A stretch of 64,000 nt of DNA from Phycisphaerales bacterium (GTDB taxonomy: Bacteria > Planctomycetota > Phycisphaerae > UBA1845 > Fen-1342): assembly GCA_016716475.1 (NCBI GenBank), contig JADJWG010000004.1:682001-746000 (forward strand), read 5' to 3'. The notes below the pieces were generated by a model. That model was not told the origin of the DNA and ran no database searches. It was given only the letters and a program-made list of their open reading frames with translations. A program made the translations under genes and the position numbers. Shown here piece after piece: positions 54,041 to 63,167 of this stretch. Each line of letters starts with the position of its first letter. Position 1 is the first letter of the stretch.

Positions 54041-54954
54041 GCGATGTCGTAGGCCCGGTGATACATGTCGGGGTAGACGGCGGCAATTGCCGCGCGAAAG
54101 CATTCAGGTTGCTGGATCGCATGAATGAATGGACTGATATCCGCAAATCCGACGAGCCCGTCGGCGTTGAGGTCGCACTTCAACCAGACGCGCTCGGTAA
54201 TCCTGCCATACGACTGGTCCGGTTCAGGGTTTACGCGCTGATAGGCGGGCGGAAAAACTTCACAGTTTCCGGGAGCAGCGATGACTTGGGGCGGGAAGAT
54301 GCTCACGCGGAGGTTGGCGTAAGGCGCACCTGCCTGGCCGATCCCGTCGAGTTCGTAAGTCACCAGCTCGAACGGGCAGAGCGCATTACCGGATTGTGGT
54401 GTGATGGTCAGTGGGGTGAAATCGTTCTCCGCGGCAGATGGGACAGTATCCAGGTAGTCTGGGATCAAGTCGCCATTGTCGTCATCGTCGTTAATAAGGA
54501 CTGTATGGTTACCCTCGGGCACGCCCTTGAGATCAATGCCACTTATGTAGTCATGCTCACAAGGAGGATCTCCAAGCCCCAGCACTCCGAAGGTTCCGTT
54601 ATGCAACGTGCTACTCGTCGGACTGACAGCGAGAGACGTTTGCGAAGTCCGGAGCGCGTACTCCACAAGGAAGCCGGGGACATCCTCCGGCGTAACCAGG
54701 CCGTCACCGGTAAAGTCGGCGACCGCGACCAGGTGGGCCTGCGACTGGCCGGATGTGGACAACCAATGCTGAGGATCGATCACCGCCTGTAGAAATGCGA
54801 CCAGGTCCAGATCACTGACGAAACCGTCGCCGGTCACGTCACACGTTTGTGAAGAACTTGCGGAATAAGCAGGAATCGCAATTGCTGTCGCTGCAATCAA
54901 TGGAAGGAATGCACGGCCCAAGCGCCGCGCGCCGATTGTGCTGGTAGTCCCCAC
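54010..54954 (-). CDS. Rhs protein, secreted N terminus with dockerin-like repeats
   Basis: The natural start of the large Rhs protein. A signal peptide (about 1-32, ending PAYSASS) is followed by dockerin-like calcium-binding repeats (CDVTGDGFVSDLDLVAFLQ, FTGDGLVTPEDVPGFLVEY) and, after a beta-rich domain with DDDDNGDLIPDYLD, a third repeat (CDLNADGLVGFADISPFIHA). From about residue 305 (position 54040) the frame runs into the IS256 element and stops at 54010, so only about 304 residues are native. The repeats continue in frame on the other side of the element. Export plus dockerin-like repeats suggest surface attachment before tip delivery. Confidence 0.8.
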   Translation of the reverse strand: MGTTSTIGARRLGRAFLPLIAATAIAIPAYSASSSQTCDVTGDGFVSDLDLVAFLQAVIDPQHWLSTSGQSQAHLVAVADFTGDGLVTPEDVPGFLVEYALRTSQTSLAVSPTSSTLHNGTFGVLGLGDPPCEHDYISGIDLKGVPEGNHTVLINDDDDNGDLIPDYLDTVPSAAENDFTPLTITPQSGNALCPFELVTYELDGIGQAGAPYANLRVSIFPPQVIAAPGNCEVFPPAYQRVNPEPDQSYGRITERVWLKCDLNADGLVGFADISPFIHAIQQPECFRAAIAAVYPDMYHRAYDIAGGSLKSCGN

Positions 54955-55060
54955 GATGACCCTCGCTCAGATAGCACGGCTACCTGGTTGGGCAACCCCC
55001 GTGGTTGCCCACCCCGTTCGTCCGACAGCATAGCACTACTTTATGGATAATACAATGTAG
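54955..55060 (-). promoter_or_regulatory. Structured 5' leader of the Rhs gene (possible riboswitch)
   Basis: Upstream of the Rhs start the transcript would contain a hairpin, GGGCAACC with GGTTGCCC (54990-55010), followed by AACCAGGTAGCCGTGCTATC. The latter resembles the conserved 3' segment of c-di-GMP-I (GEMM) riboswitches, which end in an AGGTAGCCG-type arm. I could not place the full 5' half of that motif, so this is only a candidate regulatory RNA. An AT-rich stretch further upstream (55040-55060) may hold the promoter. Confidence 0.3.
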
Positions 55061-55113
55061 AAAAAAACAGCACCTCCAGATCGTTATCGTGTGGATCGTG
55101 ACGAATGTAACCT

Positions 55114-55935
55114 GAGGCTATCTCAAAACCGGGACACCTGTTGACTTTGTACAATGATGCATGTTGACACTCACGAATGAGCAATTGGATTGGCTGGCGG
55201 ACAGGATTCCGGATCGGCCGAAGAGTCCGAAGGGCGGACGGCCCGTCGCGGACAAGCGGCGGACGCTGCGCGGCATCTTCTGGATGCTGGACAACGGCGC
55301 GAAGTGGAAGGACCTGCCGCGAGTTCAGCGCGGGCCACGGTGCACCGTTGGTTCCAGCGCTGACGCGCGAAGGGCTCTTTGAGCAGGCCATGCGGGCCGC
55401 CGGACGCTTGGTCGAACGGCGCGGGCGTACCGCGTGTACGAATGCTTCATCGACGGCACCTTCGCCAAGGCCCGGGGCGGCGGTGATGGGATCAGCGCGG
55501 CCACCTCGGAAAAAGGCGTGAAAATCATGGTTCTGGTCGATGCTCGCGGGTTGCCGGTGGCGATCGATACCGCGCCGGCGGACGCCCACGAGAGCCGCTG
55601 CGTGCAGGCTGTTCGACTTCGTGCTGACGCGCGAGACGCCGCCGCGTGATCGGCGACAAGGCGTACGACAGCGACAAGCTCGACGAAGAGCTCGCACAGC
55701 GCGGCATGGAAATGATCGCGCCGCATCGCGGCAACCGCAAGCCGGAGAATGTGACACAGGACCGCCGGCCGCTGCAGCGCTAAGCGGCGGCGCTGGACGG
55801 TGGAGCGGACGATCTCCTGGATCCAGAACTACCGTCGGCTCTGCATCCGTTGGGAGAAGTCGAGCTGCCTGTTCAGCGGCTTCTTGCATATGACCTGTAC
55901 GCTTCTCTTGCTTTCAGAGGTTTTGAGATAGCCTC
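55114..55935 (+). mobile_element. IS5-type insertion sequence, copy C
   Basis: Same element as the 41.7-kb copy, with the same perfect 17-base inverted ends (left 55114-55130, right 55919-55935) and a two-base CT repeat at the flanks. The transposase (from ATG 55161, LTNEQLDWLADRIPDRPKSP) is again broken, but at different places from copy B: CCGCGAG, CAGGCTG and CGCGTGA here are each one GC/CG pair shorter than in copy B. It lies about 160 bases upstream of the Rhs start and could affect its transcription. Confidence 0.8.
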
Positions 55936-56365
55936 CTGTGTCAGTTGTATGGGTTAGAAGTAGGATTCATTTGGGACGGTATAGATACTTGGGTCAGATT
56001 GGCTCCCCCGCAGTGAACACAGCAGGGCCTTGAACGATATGACATACGTCGGGATCTGATCCGCTTCCACCACACACCCGCGCTCGGTTCGAACAGCGCA
56101 ACCCCCAGTGCATCCGCTGGCGCCACCCTCAGATCCGGCCGCAGTATGAGAAAATCACTCTACCACACACTTGCAGCATATGTACTTGGATTCCATGCGA
56201 AGTGTAAGTACCTGGCGTCACGGACGCCCAGCAAGCTCTTGAAGTGGCTGGTTGTCCATGCGCAGTGGGCTTACCATGCGGTACGGCCGGTGTGATTCAA
56301 GCCGCTGACTCCGCGCCAGGCAATCCGTACACCGAAGCCCGTGCATGATGTGAGCAGGACGCCCC
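55936..56365. other. Gap without a recognised gene
   Basis: About 430 bases between the IS copy and the rhamnosidase gene. A minus-strand frame ending TSNPYN just beside the IS could be the tail of a gene destroyed on the other side, but it is too short to name. I see no RNA gene or clear hairpin. Confidence 0.4.
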
Positions 56366-58738
56366 ATGACCCTTCGTGTCTGCAGACTGCCGCTTCCATC
56401 CCGCGAGCACCTCGGCAATGCGAACATCCTGCGGACGCAGCCGATCGACGCCGCCGCCTGGGTATGGCATCCGGAGGTGCTTGACCACGAGCAGGTCTTC
56501 CTGCTCTTCCAGCGGCGGTTCGCGTCCGGCGGTGAGCCGCTTGTGCTGCATGTCAGCGCCGATGAACGCTACATACTGCTGCTCGATGGTGAGCGCATCG
56601 GCCGCGGCCCGGATCGCGGCGACATGGACCACTGGCACTACGCCTCATACCGCATCGAGCTCGGACCCGGCGCGCATACACTCGAGGCGTGGTGCTGGCG
56701 TCTGCTTGGTGCAGCGCCGCTCGCGCAAATCTCGTGGCACGGCGGCTTCATCTTGGCGGCTGAGGACCCCTACGACGCCGCACTGACAACCGGCAAGGCA
56801 TCTTGGAAGGTTACACGCCTGAAATGCCACCGGCCGATCAAGGGGGATAACACGGACTGTTTCGGCGTCGGCGCCGCGCTGGAGTGGGACGCCCGCGCGC
56901 ACCCATGGCCCAACAACGTGGATTGCGCATCGTTCGTCGATGCGGCTGTCGCCCGCGAGCCAGTGCAGGACAAGCCCTGGGGTGTCGCCACGCTCGGCTG
57001 GCGTTTGCTACCGTCGATGCTGCCCGATCAACTCGACCGCCTCGTACATACCGGCCAGGTGGTGGCCGGCGGTGCCGGCACGCTCAACCGTGACGACCCT
57101 CTGCCAGCGGAGGCCCTCCACTGGGAACACCTACCGGCATGGCAGGGAGCGATCGACGGTACGTGTCCTGTGACGGTACCGCCGCACACGCGGTGGTATG
57201 TGGTCTGGGATCTCGGACAGTACTACTGCGCCTACCCGCGCCTTGACGTGGTTGGCGGCCTGGGTACCCGGATGACCTGGGGCTGGTGCGAAGCGCCCTA
57301 TGAGCTGGATCACCGGACCAAGGGCGATCGTAACGCGATTGTCGGTAAGCGCTTCGTGTGCTTCACCGACCGTTTCATCACAGACGGAGGTGCACGCCGC
57401 TTTACTTCGCACTGGTGGCGCGCGGGGCGCTACTGCGTTATCCATGTCGAAACGGCCGACGCGCCGCTCACCATCACCGCGCTGGCATTCGATGAGACGC
57501 GCTATCCGCTGGAGATGACCAGCCGTATCGAGACGCCCGACCCCGACCTGCCTGCTGTGATCAACCTCTGCATCCGCGGTCTTCAGATGTGCAGCCACGA
57601 GACTTACGTCGACTGTCCGTACTATGAGCAGCTCATGTATGTGGGCGATACACGGCTCGAACTGCTCACCAGTTATGTGAGCGCCGCTGACGACCGGCTC
57701 GCGCGGCAGTGCCTGCGGTTGTTTGACGGGTCGCGCGTAAACTGGGGATTTGTCAATGAGCGCTACCCCTGCCGCGAGCTGCAGCATAGTTGCACGTATG
57801 CACTACTCTGGGCGCTGGCGCTGCGCGACTACGCCTGGTGGCGTAACAACCCCGACTTCGTTCGCGCCCGCATGATCGGCCTGCGATGCATGTTGGAGCA
57901 CTTCGAGCCGTACCTCAACAAGGACGGCCTGCTCGAAGCGCTGCCCGGCTGGTCCTTCGTCGACTGGGTGCCCGAATGGGACCTGGGCTGTGCACCCCAG
58001 GGGCAGCACGGCGTCTCGTCGCTGAACAACCTGCATTATGTGCTCGCGCTCCGGGCGGCCGCCGACCTCGAACGAACCATGGGCGAGCCGCTACTGGCAC
58101 AGCGTCTCACCCAGCGCGCCCGACGTGTGGGCCACGCCGTCGTTGCACACTTCTGGCACCGCGGCCGGGGACTGATCGCCAACGAACCGACCCGCGAAAC
58201 CTTCAGCGAACATGCCCAGGCGCTCGCCCTGCTAGCCGGCATCGTCACGGGCACACGGGCGCAGCGCGTGCTCAAGGGCCTGCTCGAAGCCCCCGATCTA
58301 CACCGCGCCAGCTACTACTTCAGTTTCTACATCTTCGAGGCCCTGCGTGCTACCGGCCACGGCGCGCGCGTGCTGGCACACTTCGACTGCTGGAAGGAAA
58401 TGGTCGCTGCGGGTTGCAGGACACCACTCGAGACGTACGAGCCCAGCCGCAGTGATTGCCACGCCTGGTCCAGCCAGCCGTTGTTCCACCTCTACGCGAC
58501 CGTGGCCGGCATCCGCCCGGCCGCGTTCGGCTTCCAGATCGTACGCATCGAGCCGAACCTCGGTGATTGGCCCCGCATTGCTGGCACCATGCCACATCCC
58601 CATGGTGAGATCGCATTCGAACTTGACACCCCCGGCCGGCGTGCGTTGCTGAGTTTGCCTGCTGCCATTACGGGCACGCTCGCGTGGCAGGGGCGCGAGA
58701 TTGCGCTGCATTCGGGCGTCCAGGAGCTTCGCCTGTAA
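56366..58738 (+). CDS. Alpha-L-rhamnosidase-like glycoside hydrolase (GH78-type)
   Basis: A 790-residue cytoplasmic or signal-less enzyme with the GH78 layout: N-terminal beta-sandwich domains (to about 380), an (alpha/alpha)6 barrel (about 400-690) and a C-terminal beta domain (GFQIVRIEPNLGDWPRIAGT). The barrel begins with the family motif ETYVDCPYYEQLMYVGDTRL (around residue 415), equivalent to the DCPxRxE segment of rhamnosidases, and has WSFVDWVPEWD and TLLETYEPS-like acidic motifs. It would remove terminal rhamnose from glycans. AGGA precedes the ATG by six bases. It stands alone on the plus strand and is unlike its IS-rich neighbours in quality of reading frame. Confidence 0.8.
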   Translation: MTLRVCRLPLPSREHLGNANILRTQPIDAAAWVWHPEVLDHEQVFLLFQRRFASGGEPLVLHVSADERYILLLDGERIGRGPDRGDMDHWHYASYRIELGPGAHTLEAWCWRLLGAAPLAQISWHGGFILAAEDPYDAALTTGKASWKVTRLKCHRPIKGDNTDCFGVGAALEWDARAHPWPNNVDCASFVDAAVAREPVQDKPWGVATLGWRLLPSMLPDQLDRLVHTGQVVAGGAGTLNRDDPLPAEALHWEHLPAWQGAIDGTCPVTVPPHTRWYVVWDLGQYYCAYPRLDVVGGLGTRMTWGWCEAPYELDHRTKGDRNAIVGKRFVCFTDRFITDGGARRFTSHWWRAGRYCVIHVETADAPLTITALAFDETRYPLEMTSRIETPDPDLPAVINLCIRGLQMCSHETYVDCPYYEQLMYVGDTRLELLTSYVSAADDRLARQCLRLFDGSRVNWGFVNERYPCRELQHSCTYALLWALALRDYAWWRNNPDFVRARMIGLRCMLEHFEPYLNKDGLLEALPGWSFVDWVPEWDLGCAPQGQHGVSSLNNLHYVLALRAAADLERTMGEPLLAQRLTQRARRVGHAVVAHFWHRGRGLIANEPTRETFSEHAQALALLAGIVTGTRAQRVLKGLLEAPDLHRASYYFSFYIFEALRATGHGARVLAHFDCWKEMVAAGCRTPLETYEPSRSDCHAWSSQPLFHLYATVAGIRPAAFGFQIVRIEPNLGDWPRIAGTMPHPHGEIAFELDTPGRRALLSLPAAITGTLAWQGREIALHSGVQELRL

Positions 58739-58899
58739 CACGCCGCAACGCCACCCGGAACCCATCACACTCCCTCCCCCGGCCCGCCGGCGTTGCGCAG
58801 GTTGACAATGCGGTGCACATGGTCCGTTGGGGGCGGTTGCGGGAAGCGACACTATAATAGCCCAGACCCAAGCCCGTATTGGCGCAGCCGGAGGTTTGA

Positions 58900-59793
58900 A
58901 TGCTGAGATTGACCGCTCCCATGATGCCCCTCGCGACGCTGGCCACAGGTTGCCTTCTTCTCACCGGCTGCTCTCTCCCGCTGCCGTGGCCGGAGAGTCC
59001 GCTCTACGAGACCCCCGCCGACGATCCGAACTGGGTTGCTCCGGCCACCCGGGAAGCGGCCGTCGCCGCCATGGCGGGACGCTATGCTCACTACAGCATC
59101 GTCGCCTACGATGGCAGAACGCCGAACGGCCCGCTGGCCACGTTCATCGTCACGTATGGCTTCACGGACCTGGTCATCGAAGGTGAAGAGCTGGTCGCGT
59201 ACGATACCTTCTGTAAAGCCAAGTACATCTCGAATCAGCCCTTCGACACGATCTTCTCGGACACGGCCACACAGGCCATTCGCCCGCCCGGAGCCGTCGT
59301 CGACGTATACCAGGAGGATGGCGTGTGGAAGCTCAACCGGCCGGCGACGCCGACGCTCATCGGGATAGGCGGCGACCCGAACCTGCCGCTCTCCATGGAT
59401 CGAAACGATCCACGGATCAGCGATGACGATAGCGACGGGAAGCCGGGCGTGACCGTGGTCGTGAAGCTGTTCGGTCTCATCGAAGGCGAGATTTACATCG
59501 CTCGCCGCGAAATATTCGCGAACGAGTTGACACTTTTCTCCGATGGCAGTTTGCGGGGCAGCGTCATCGACGATTCGGAGCAGCTCGTGATTGGGGCCTC
59601 GCTCGCGATTCTGGACACGCCCAACAACCCGCCGCAGCGGCGCGATCCCGGCCTGAATCCGATCATCTTGATACCGGTCTCCAATGACCTTGGAACGTGC
59701 GAAGAACTCATGACCATTCAGAATTCGCTTTTTCCTCCCGAACCCGGATTCCAGCGACCCTCTCGGAACCTGCCGTCCCCGGCTGGAAACTGA
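58900..59793 (+). CDS. Lipoprotein of unknown function
   Basis: A 297-residue lipoprotein with a signal ending in LLTGC (Cys24) and GGAGG seven bases before the ATG. The mature chain is beta-rich (TFIVTYGFTDLVIEGEELVA, VTVVVKLFGLIEGEIYIARR), with a short acidic DDDSDGKPG segment. I do not recognise the family. It follows the rhamnosidase gene after 161 bases and may belong with it. Confidence 0.65.
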   Translation: MLRLTAPMMPLATLATGCLLLTGCSLPLPWPESPLYETPADDPNWVAPATREAAVAAMAGRYAHYSIVAYDGRTPNGPLATFIVTYGFTDLVIEGEELVAYDTFCKAKYISNQPFDTIFSDTATQAIRPPGAVVDVYQEDGVWKLNRPATPTLIGIGGDPNLPLSMDRNDPRISDDDSDGKPGVTVVVKLFGLIEGEIYIARREIFANELTLFSDGSLRGSVIDDSEQLVIGASLAILDTPNNPPQRRDPGLNPIILIPVSNDLGTCEELMTIQNSLFPPEPGFQRPSRNLPSPAGN

Positions 59794-60085
59794 TCACACG
59801 GCGTCATCTGCTTTTCTCATTCCGATCAGCGCAGTGGACCGCATCCGACGCGCAGCGCGGTCTCAGGAGTGACCCACCGTGGACTTGTCGGCGGTGGCGC
59901 GAGTGGGGACGAAGGAGTCTGCCTACGGGGTCCAGGTGTGCTGGTTGGGAGTAGTGGATCAGACGGGTGTGGGGTGGGGAGCGTCGCGCTGTGCCGACCT
60001 CCACGGTTTGATTGGTGGCCGGCGACTATCCCATGGAACCGGGATGGTGGATCGTGAGGAAAGGCCGGTCGTTTCCTGCTTGGTG

Positions 60086-60985
60086 TTATTCCGCCAGCAC
60101 ATCCGCCGTGAACGAGTCCAGCCGCCCCCGAATTTCCCAGATCCGCAGCTTGTGCTCGCCGCGGCAGCCCAGCAACGCGCTCAGCTCCGGATTCAGCTCG
60201 GCCAGCTCCTCGTCCGTGATCGCAATCGGCTCGTGCCGCAGTTTCACCTGCTCCATCGGCAGTCCCGCGAACTTCGTCAGCATCCGCGGCGTCAGCACGA
60301 GTAGCTCGACCGACGTTTCGCCCGCGTCCGTTCGTGAGATTCGCATCGGGTAGTACAGTGCTGGCGTCTTGAAGCGATACTGAATTGCCTCGTTCGTCTT
60401 CACGTCCGTCCCCAACTCGACGACGTCGAAAACGAACCACGCGTATCCGTCCTTGAGATATTCGCCGATCGCCTGCTGCAGCGGCTCGGGAATCTTCGGA
60501 TTCTCGACCCCCGCCTTGCGCAGGTACGCGCTTACCCATTCCACAAATCCGTCCGCGTCGTTCACCTTCACGACGCGGATGTCGTGCTGCCCGATCCGCT
60601 CCGCGAACGTGACCTCTCCGGCCGGCTTGGGCAGCAGCGCCGTTTGCGACCGCCAAGCGTCGGCCGCCAACCGCTCCCGTTCCGCCAGTTTGCGATTGAT
60701 CAGTTCCGTCGCCTTGCCGAAGACCTCGATATCCCCCTTGCCAACCTTCGGCTCACTCGGCAGCGGCAGCACCTCCAGCACCTTGGTCGGTTCCGAGGCG
60801 CGCAGATCGGTCGTCAGCAGCAGGATTTCTTCCTCCCCGTTCCACGCAATCAATGCCCGCTGTGTCGGCTCGAAGATTTGCACGTACGGCTTGAACGGCG
60901 CTGAACCGCGGTCGGCTTGGGCCGCCAGCGTGCCCAGGAGCGCGCCGCAGATGGCCACGGCCCGAATGCAATTCACTCGTCTCAT
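60086..60985 (-). CDS. DUF2330-like exported protein
   Basis: A 299-residue exported protein. A signal peptide (about 1-22, ending LAAQA) is followed by a conserved beta-rich chain typical of the DUF2330 group (RALIAWNGEEEILLLTTDLR, KVLEVLPLPSEPKVGKGDIE), with VVELGTDVKTNEAIQYRFK later. Function of the family is unknown; it is common in planctomycetes. The ATG at 60985 has CGGAGG seven bases upstream. The reading frame is open far upstream to 62266, but that part is the relic of a different gene, so I start here. Confidence 0.75.
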   Translation of the reverse strand: MRRVNCIRAVAICGALLGTLAAQADRGSAPFKPYVQIFEPTQRALIAWNGEEEILLLTTDLRASEPTKVLEVLPLPSEPKVGKGDIEVFGKATELINRKLAERERLAADAWRSQTALLPKPAGEVTFAERIGQHDIRVVKVNDADGFVEWVSAYLRKAGVENPKIPEPLQQAIGEYLKDGYAWFVFDVVELGTDVKTNEAIQYRFKTPALYYPMRISRTDAGETSVELLVLTPRMLTKFAGLPMEQVKLRHEPIAITDEELAELNPELSALLGCRGEHKLRIWEIRGRLDSFTADVLAE

Positions 60986-61141
60986 TGCACTGCCTCCGTT
61001 CTGGTCGCCCGCATATTCGACGCCTGACCCTACGCACAGGTTCCCCCCCGGCCCCGGCGAACCGCGCCTCGGCCTGCAGCACGCGTGGCGCCCGCGAGTG
61101 CTTTGATCCGTCCCCAAGATCGTCAACCTTAACAGGACCGC

Positions 61142-61950
61142 ATGGCCGCCGAAGACCGCAAGTTGTCCGCGGCCGAGCAAGCCCACGAAGAAGCGATGCG
61201 CAAAGGCCTCGGCGCCGCCCTCAAGCAGCGTCAGGATCTCGTGCCGGCAATCGTCGACGCCGCCGGTGCGGGCCACGAACGCCCGTGTGCCGTCAGAGTC
61301 GAGCGCGAAGACGCGCTCCGCGTCCCCGAGTACCGGGATGTTCGGGTTGTGCGTCACAAACACCAGCTGCCGACTGACCTTGGCCGCGCAGAGGCTCCCG
61401 ACGACGTGCTCGAAGATGAACCGATTGTCGAGGTTGTCCTCCGGCTGGTCGATCAACAGCGGGTTGGCGCTGTCGAGCAGCAGAATCGGCAGCACCGCGG
61501 TGCACTTCTGGCCGGTCGAGAGGGCCGGCGACGGCTTGTACTCGCCGTTGTCGTTGAGCTCGATCGTCGGCATGTCCCCAAGATCGACGCACTCGAGCTG
61601 GAACAGCGTCTCGCTCCCGCCGAGCGCATCGAGCACCTTGCGGGCCTGGTCGGAACTCAGCTCGGCTTCCTCGACCAGCGGTCGCGGATCGCCTGCCCGC
61701 ACAGCCGCTGCCAGCCTATCGGGCCAGAAGGCCTGCACGAGCTTGGGGACGACGGTATTGGTCCGCACGTGGGCGTTTCGCAACGCGACGGTCAGCAGAT
61801 CCGCATACTGCTGCACGTCGCCGGACTGGCGCACTCCGACCCGGATGCGGCCCGCGAGCTGCGTCGTGATTGCCTCTGCCACACCCCGCCGGATGGCGAA
61901 CCGCCGGTCGCGCAGCGTGGCCAGTTGCTGCAACAGGGCCTGGCGCTGGT
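61142..61950 (-). pseudogene. C-terminal relic of a TrlF-like AAA/SMC-type ATPase
   Basis: The frame holds the end of an ABC/SMC-like ATPase: a signature LSTGQKCTAVLPILLLDSAN, Walker B NPLLIDQPEDNLDNR, and the His loop QLVFVTHNPNIPVLGDAERV, followed by TLLEGGAEAFAHR, the usual C terminus of the TrlF family (defence/DNA-repair associated). The P-loop half is missing. At about 61950 protein-like sequence switches to the other strand. No stop codon separates it from the DUF2330 gene, which suggests a deletion fused the two regions. It has no start of its own and is probably dead. Confidence 0.65.
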
Positions 61951-61993
61951 CGACGAGCATGACGATTTCATCGTCATTAACCGCGACTTCACG

Positions 61994-62251
61994 GTGCTGA
62001 TCCAGCCGTCGGTACCGGTGCCCGACGGGTATGGCGCCTTCTGGGCGTTCCGACCCGACCATCGTCCCGTGGTCGATATCACGCTCGGCGTTCCGCTCGC
62101 GGACGGTGGCACGGCAGAGATCCTCGGCTACCTGGCACTTCCGAGGCTGATGGTTCCCGAACGTTGGGTGCGATTGTCCGCCAGCAGCGACGCGCGCATC
62201 GCGCTGCACGGCCACAACGGCCTTGAGCTGATCCGCGAGCTGCTGCGATAG
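61994..62251 (+). CDS. C-terminal fragment of an unknown gene upstream of the ParB genes
   Basis: The last 85 or so codons of a plus-strand frame read like protein (VPVPDGYGAFWAFRPDHRPV, then EILGYLALPRLMVPERWVRL) and end in TAG 13 bases before the ParB-like gene. To the left the frame is only the antisense of the ATPase relic. Either the gene is truncated there or it starts late, at the GTG 61994. I do not recognise it. Confidence 0.35.
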   Translation: MLIQPSVPVPDGYGAFWAFRPDHRPVVDITLGVPLADGGTAEILGYLALPRLMVPERWVRLSASSDARIALHGHNGLELIRELLR

Positions 62252-62264
62252 AAGGGAGCAGTGC

Positions 62265-63144
62265 ATGAACGGGCTTGAGATTCGCGGAATGAAGGAACGC
62301 GACTACCGCATGATCCCGGTCAGTCAGATCAACGTCGTCAACTCCCGGCAGCGGGAGCGGACGCAGTTCCTCGAAAACGTCCGGAGCATCAACGATGTCG
62401 GCTTGTACAAGCCGATTCTCGTGAACAGCCGCAACCTCGGAACGACCGGCCTGTACGACCTGATCTGTGGCGAGGGGCGTCTGCTGGCGCACATCGAGCT
62501 GGGCCGGACCCACATCGCGGCCGACGTGTGGGACATCGATGAGCGTCAAGCCCACCTGATGACGCTCGGCGAGAACATCGCGCGTACGCCGCCGCAGACG
62601 ATCGAGTTCGCCCGCGCTCAAGGAGATGCGCGACCACGGCATGAGCTGGCGGGAGCTCTCGGCGATCACCGGCAAGACCCAGGAGTACGTGCAGAACTAC
62701 GTGCGCCTGGTGGAGCAGGGCGAGGAGCGGCTGATCAAGGGCGTCGAAGACGGCGTCTTCTCGCTCAACTTCGCGATGTCCGTGGCGCAGAGCAACAACC
62801 GTTCGATCCAGCACCTGCTGATGGATGCGTTCGACAGCGGCATCGTGACGACTACCAACCTGCCACGCGTGCGGCGGATCATCGAGGACCGCCTGGAGAA
62901 GGGGAAGGCGCTCGGGTCACGCAAAGCCGCATCGCCTTATACGGTCGACAAGCTCAAGCGCGACATCCGCAAGATCACCCGCGAGAAGGAGGCGTTCGTG
63001 TACGAAGCCGGGCAGCGCGAAAACCGCCTCATGCGCATCCTGGACGCAATGCAGCGGCTGCGCCAAGACGCCGCGTTCGCGGCACTCCTCAAGGGTGCCG
63101 GCCTCGTCGATGGCCCCCAGTTGAAGGGTGAGTACGCCGTGTAA
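62265..63144 (+). pseudogene. ParB/RepB-like partition protein, frameshifted (possibly only in the assembly)
   Basis: A ParB-type protein of about 293 residues in two frames. The first part (DYRMIPVSQINVVNSRQRER, then DLICGEGRLLAHIELGRTHI, HLMTLGENIARTPPQTIEFA) is the ParB N-terminal nuclease-like domain with its GEGRL box. The second part (MSWRELSAITGKTQEYVQNY, GVFSLNFAMSVAQSNNRSIQ) is the helix-turn-helix and RepB-like domain. The break is at about 62615 in CCCGCGCTC; adding one GC pair gives FARALKEMRDHG without interruption. It heads a cassette with a second ParB-like gene. GGGAG precedes the ATG. Confidence 0.75.
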
Positions 63145-63167
63145 CCACGTGTTCGAAGGAGGTTCCC

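Noticed and set aside
61142..62251. A 369-codon plus-strand gene
   Set aside because: Its first 270 codons are antisense of the ATPase motifs; only the last 85 or so look real.
60086..62266. A single 726-codon minus-strand gene
   Set aside because: It joins an ATPase relic, antisense of a plus-strand gene end and the DUF2330 protein. The strong ribosome site and signal peptide at 60985 show the real start.
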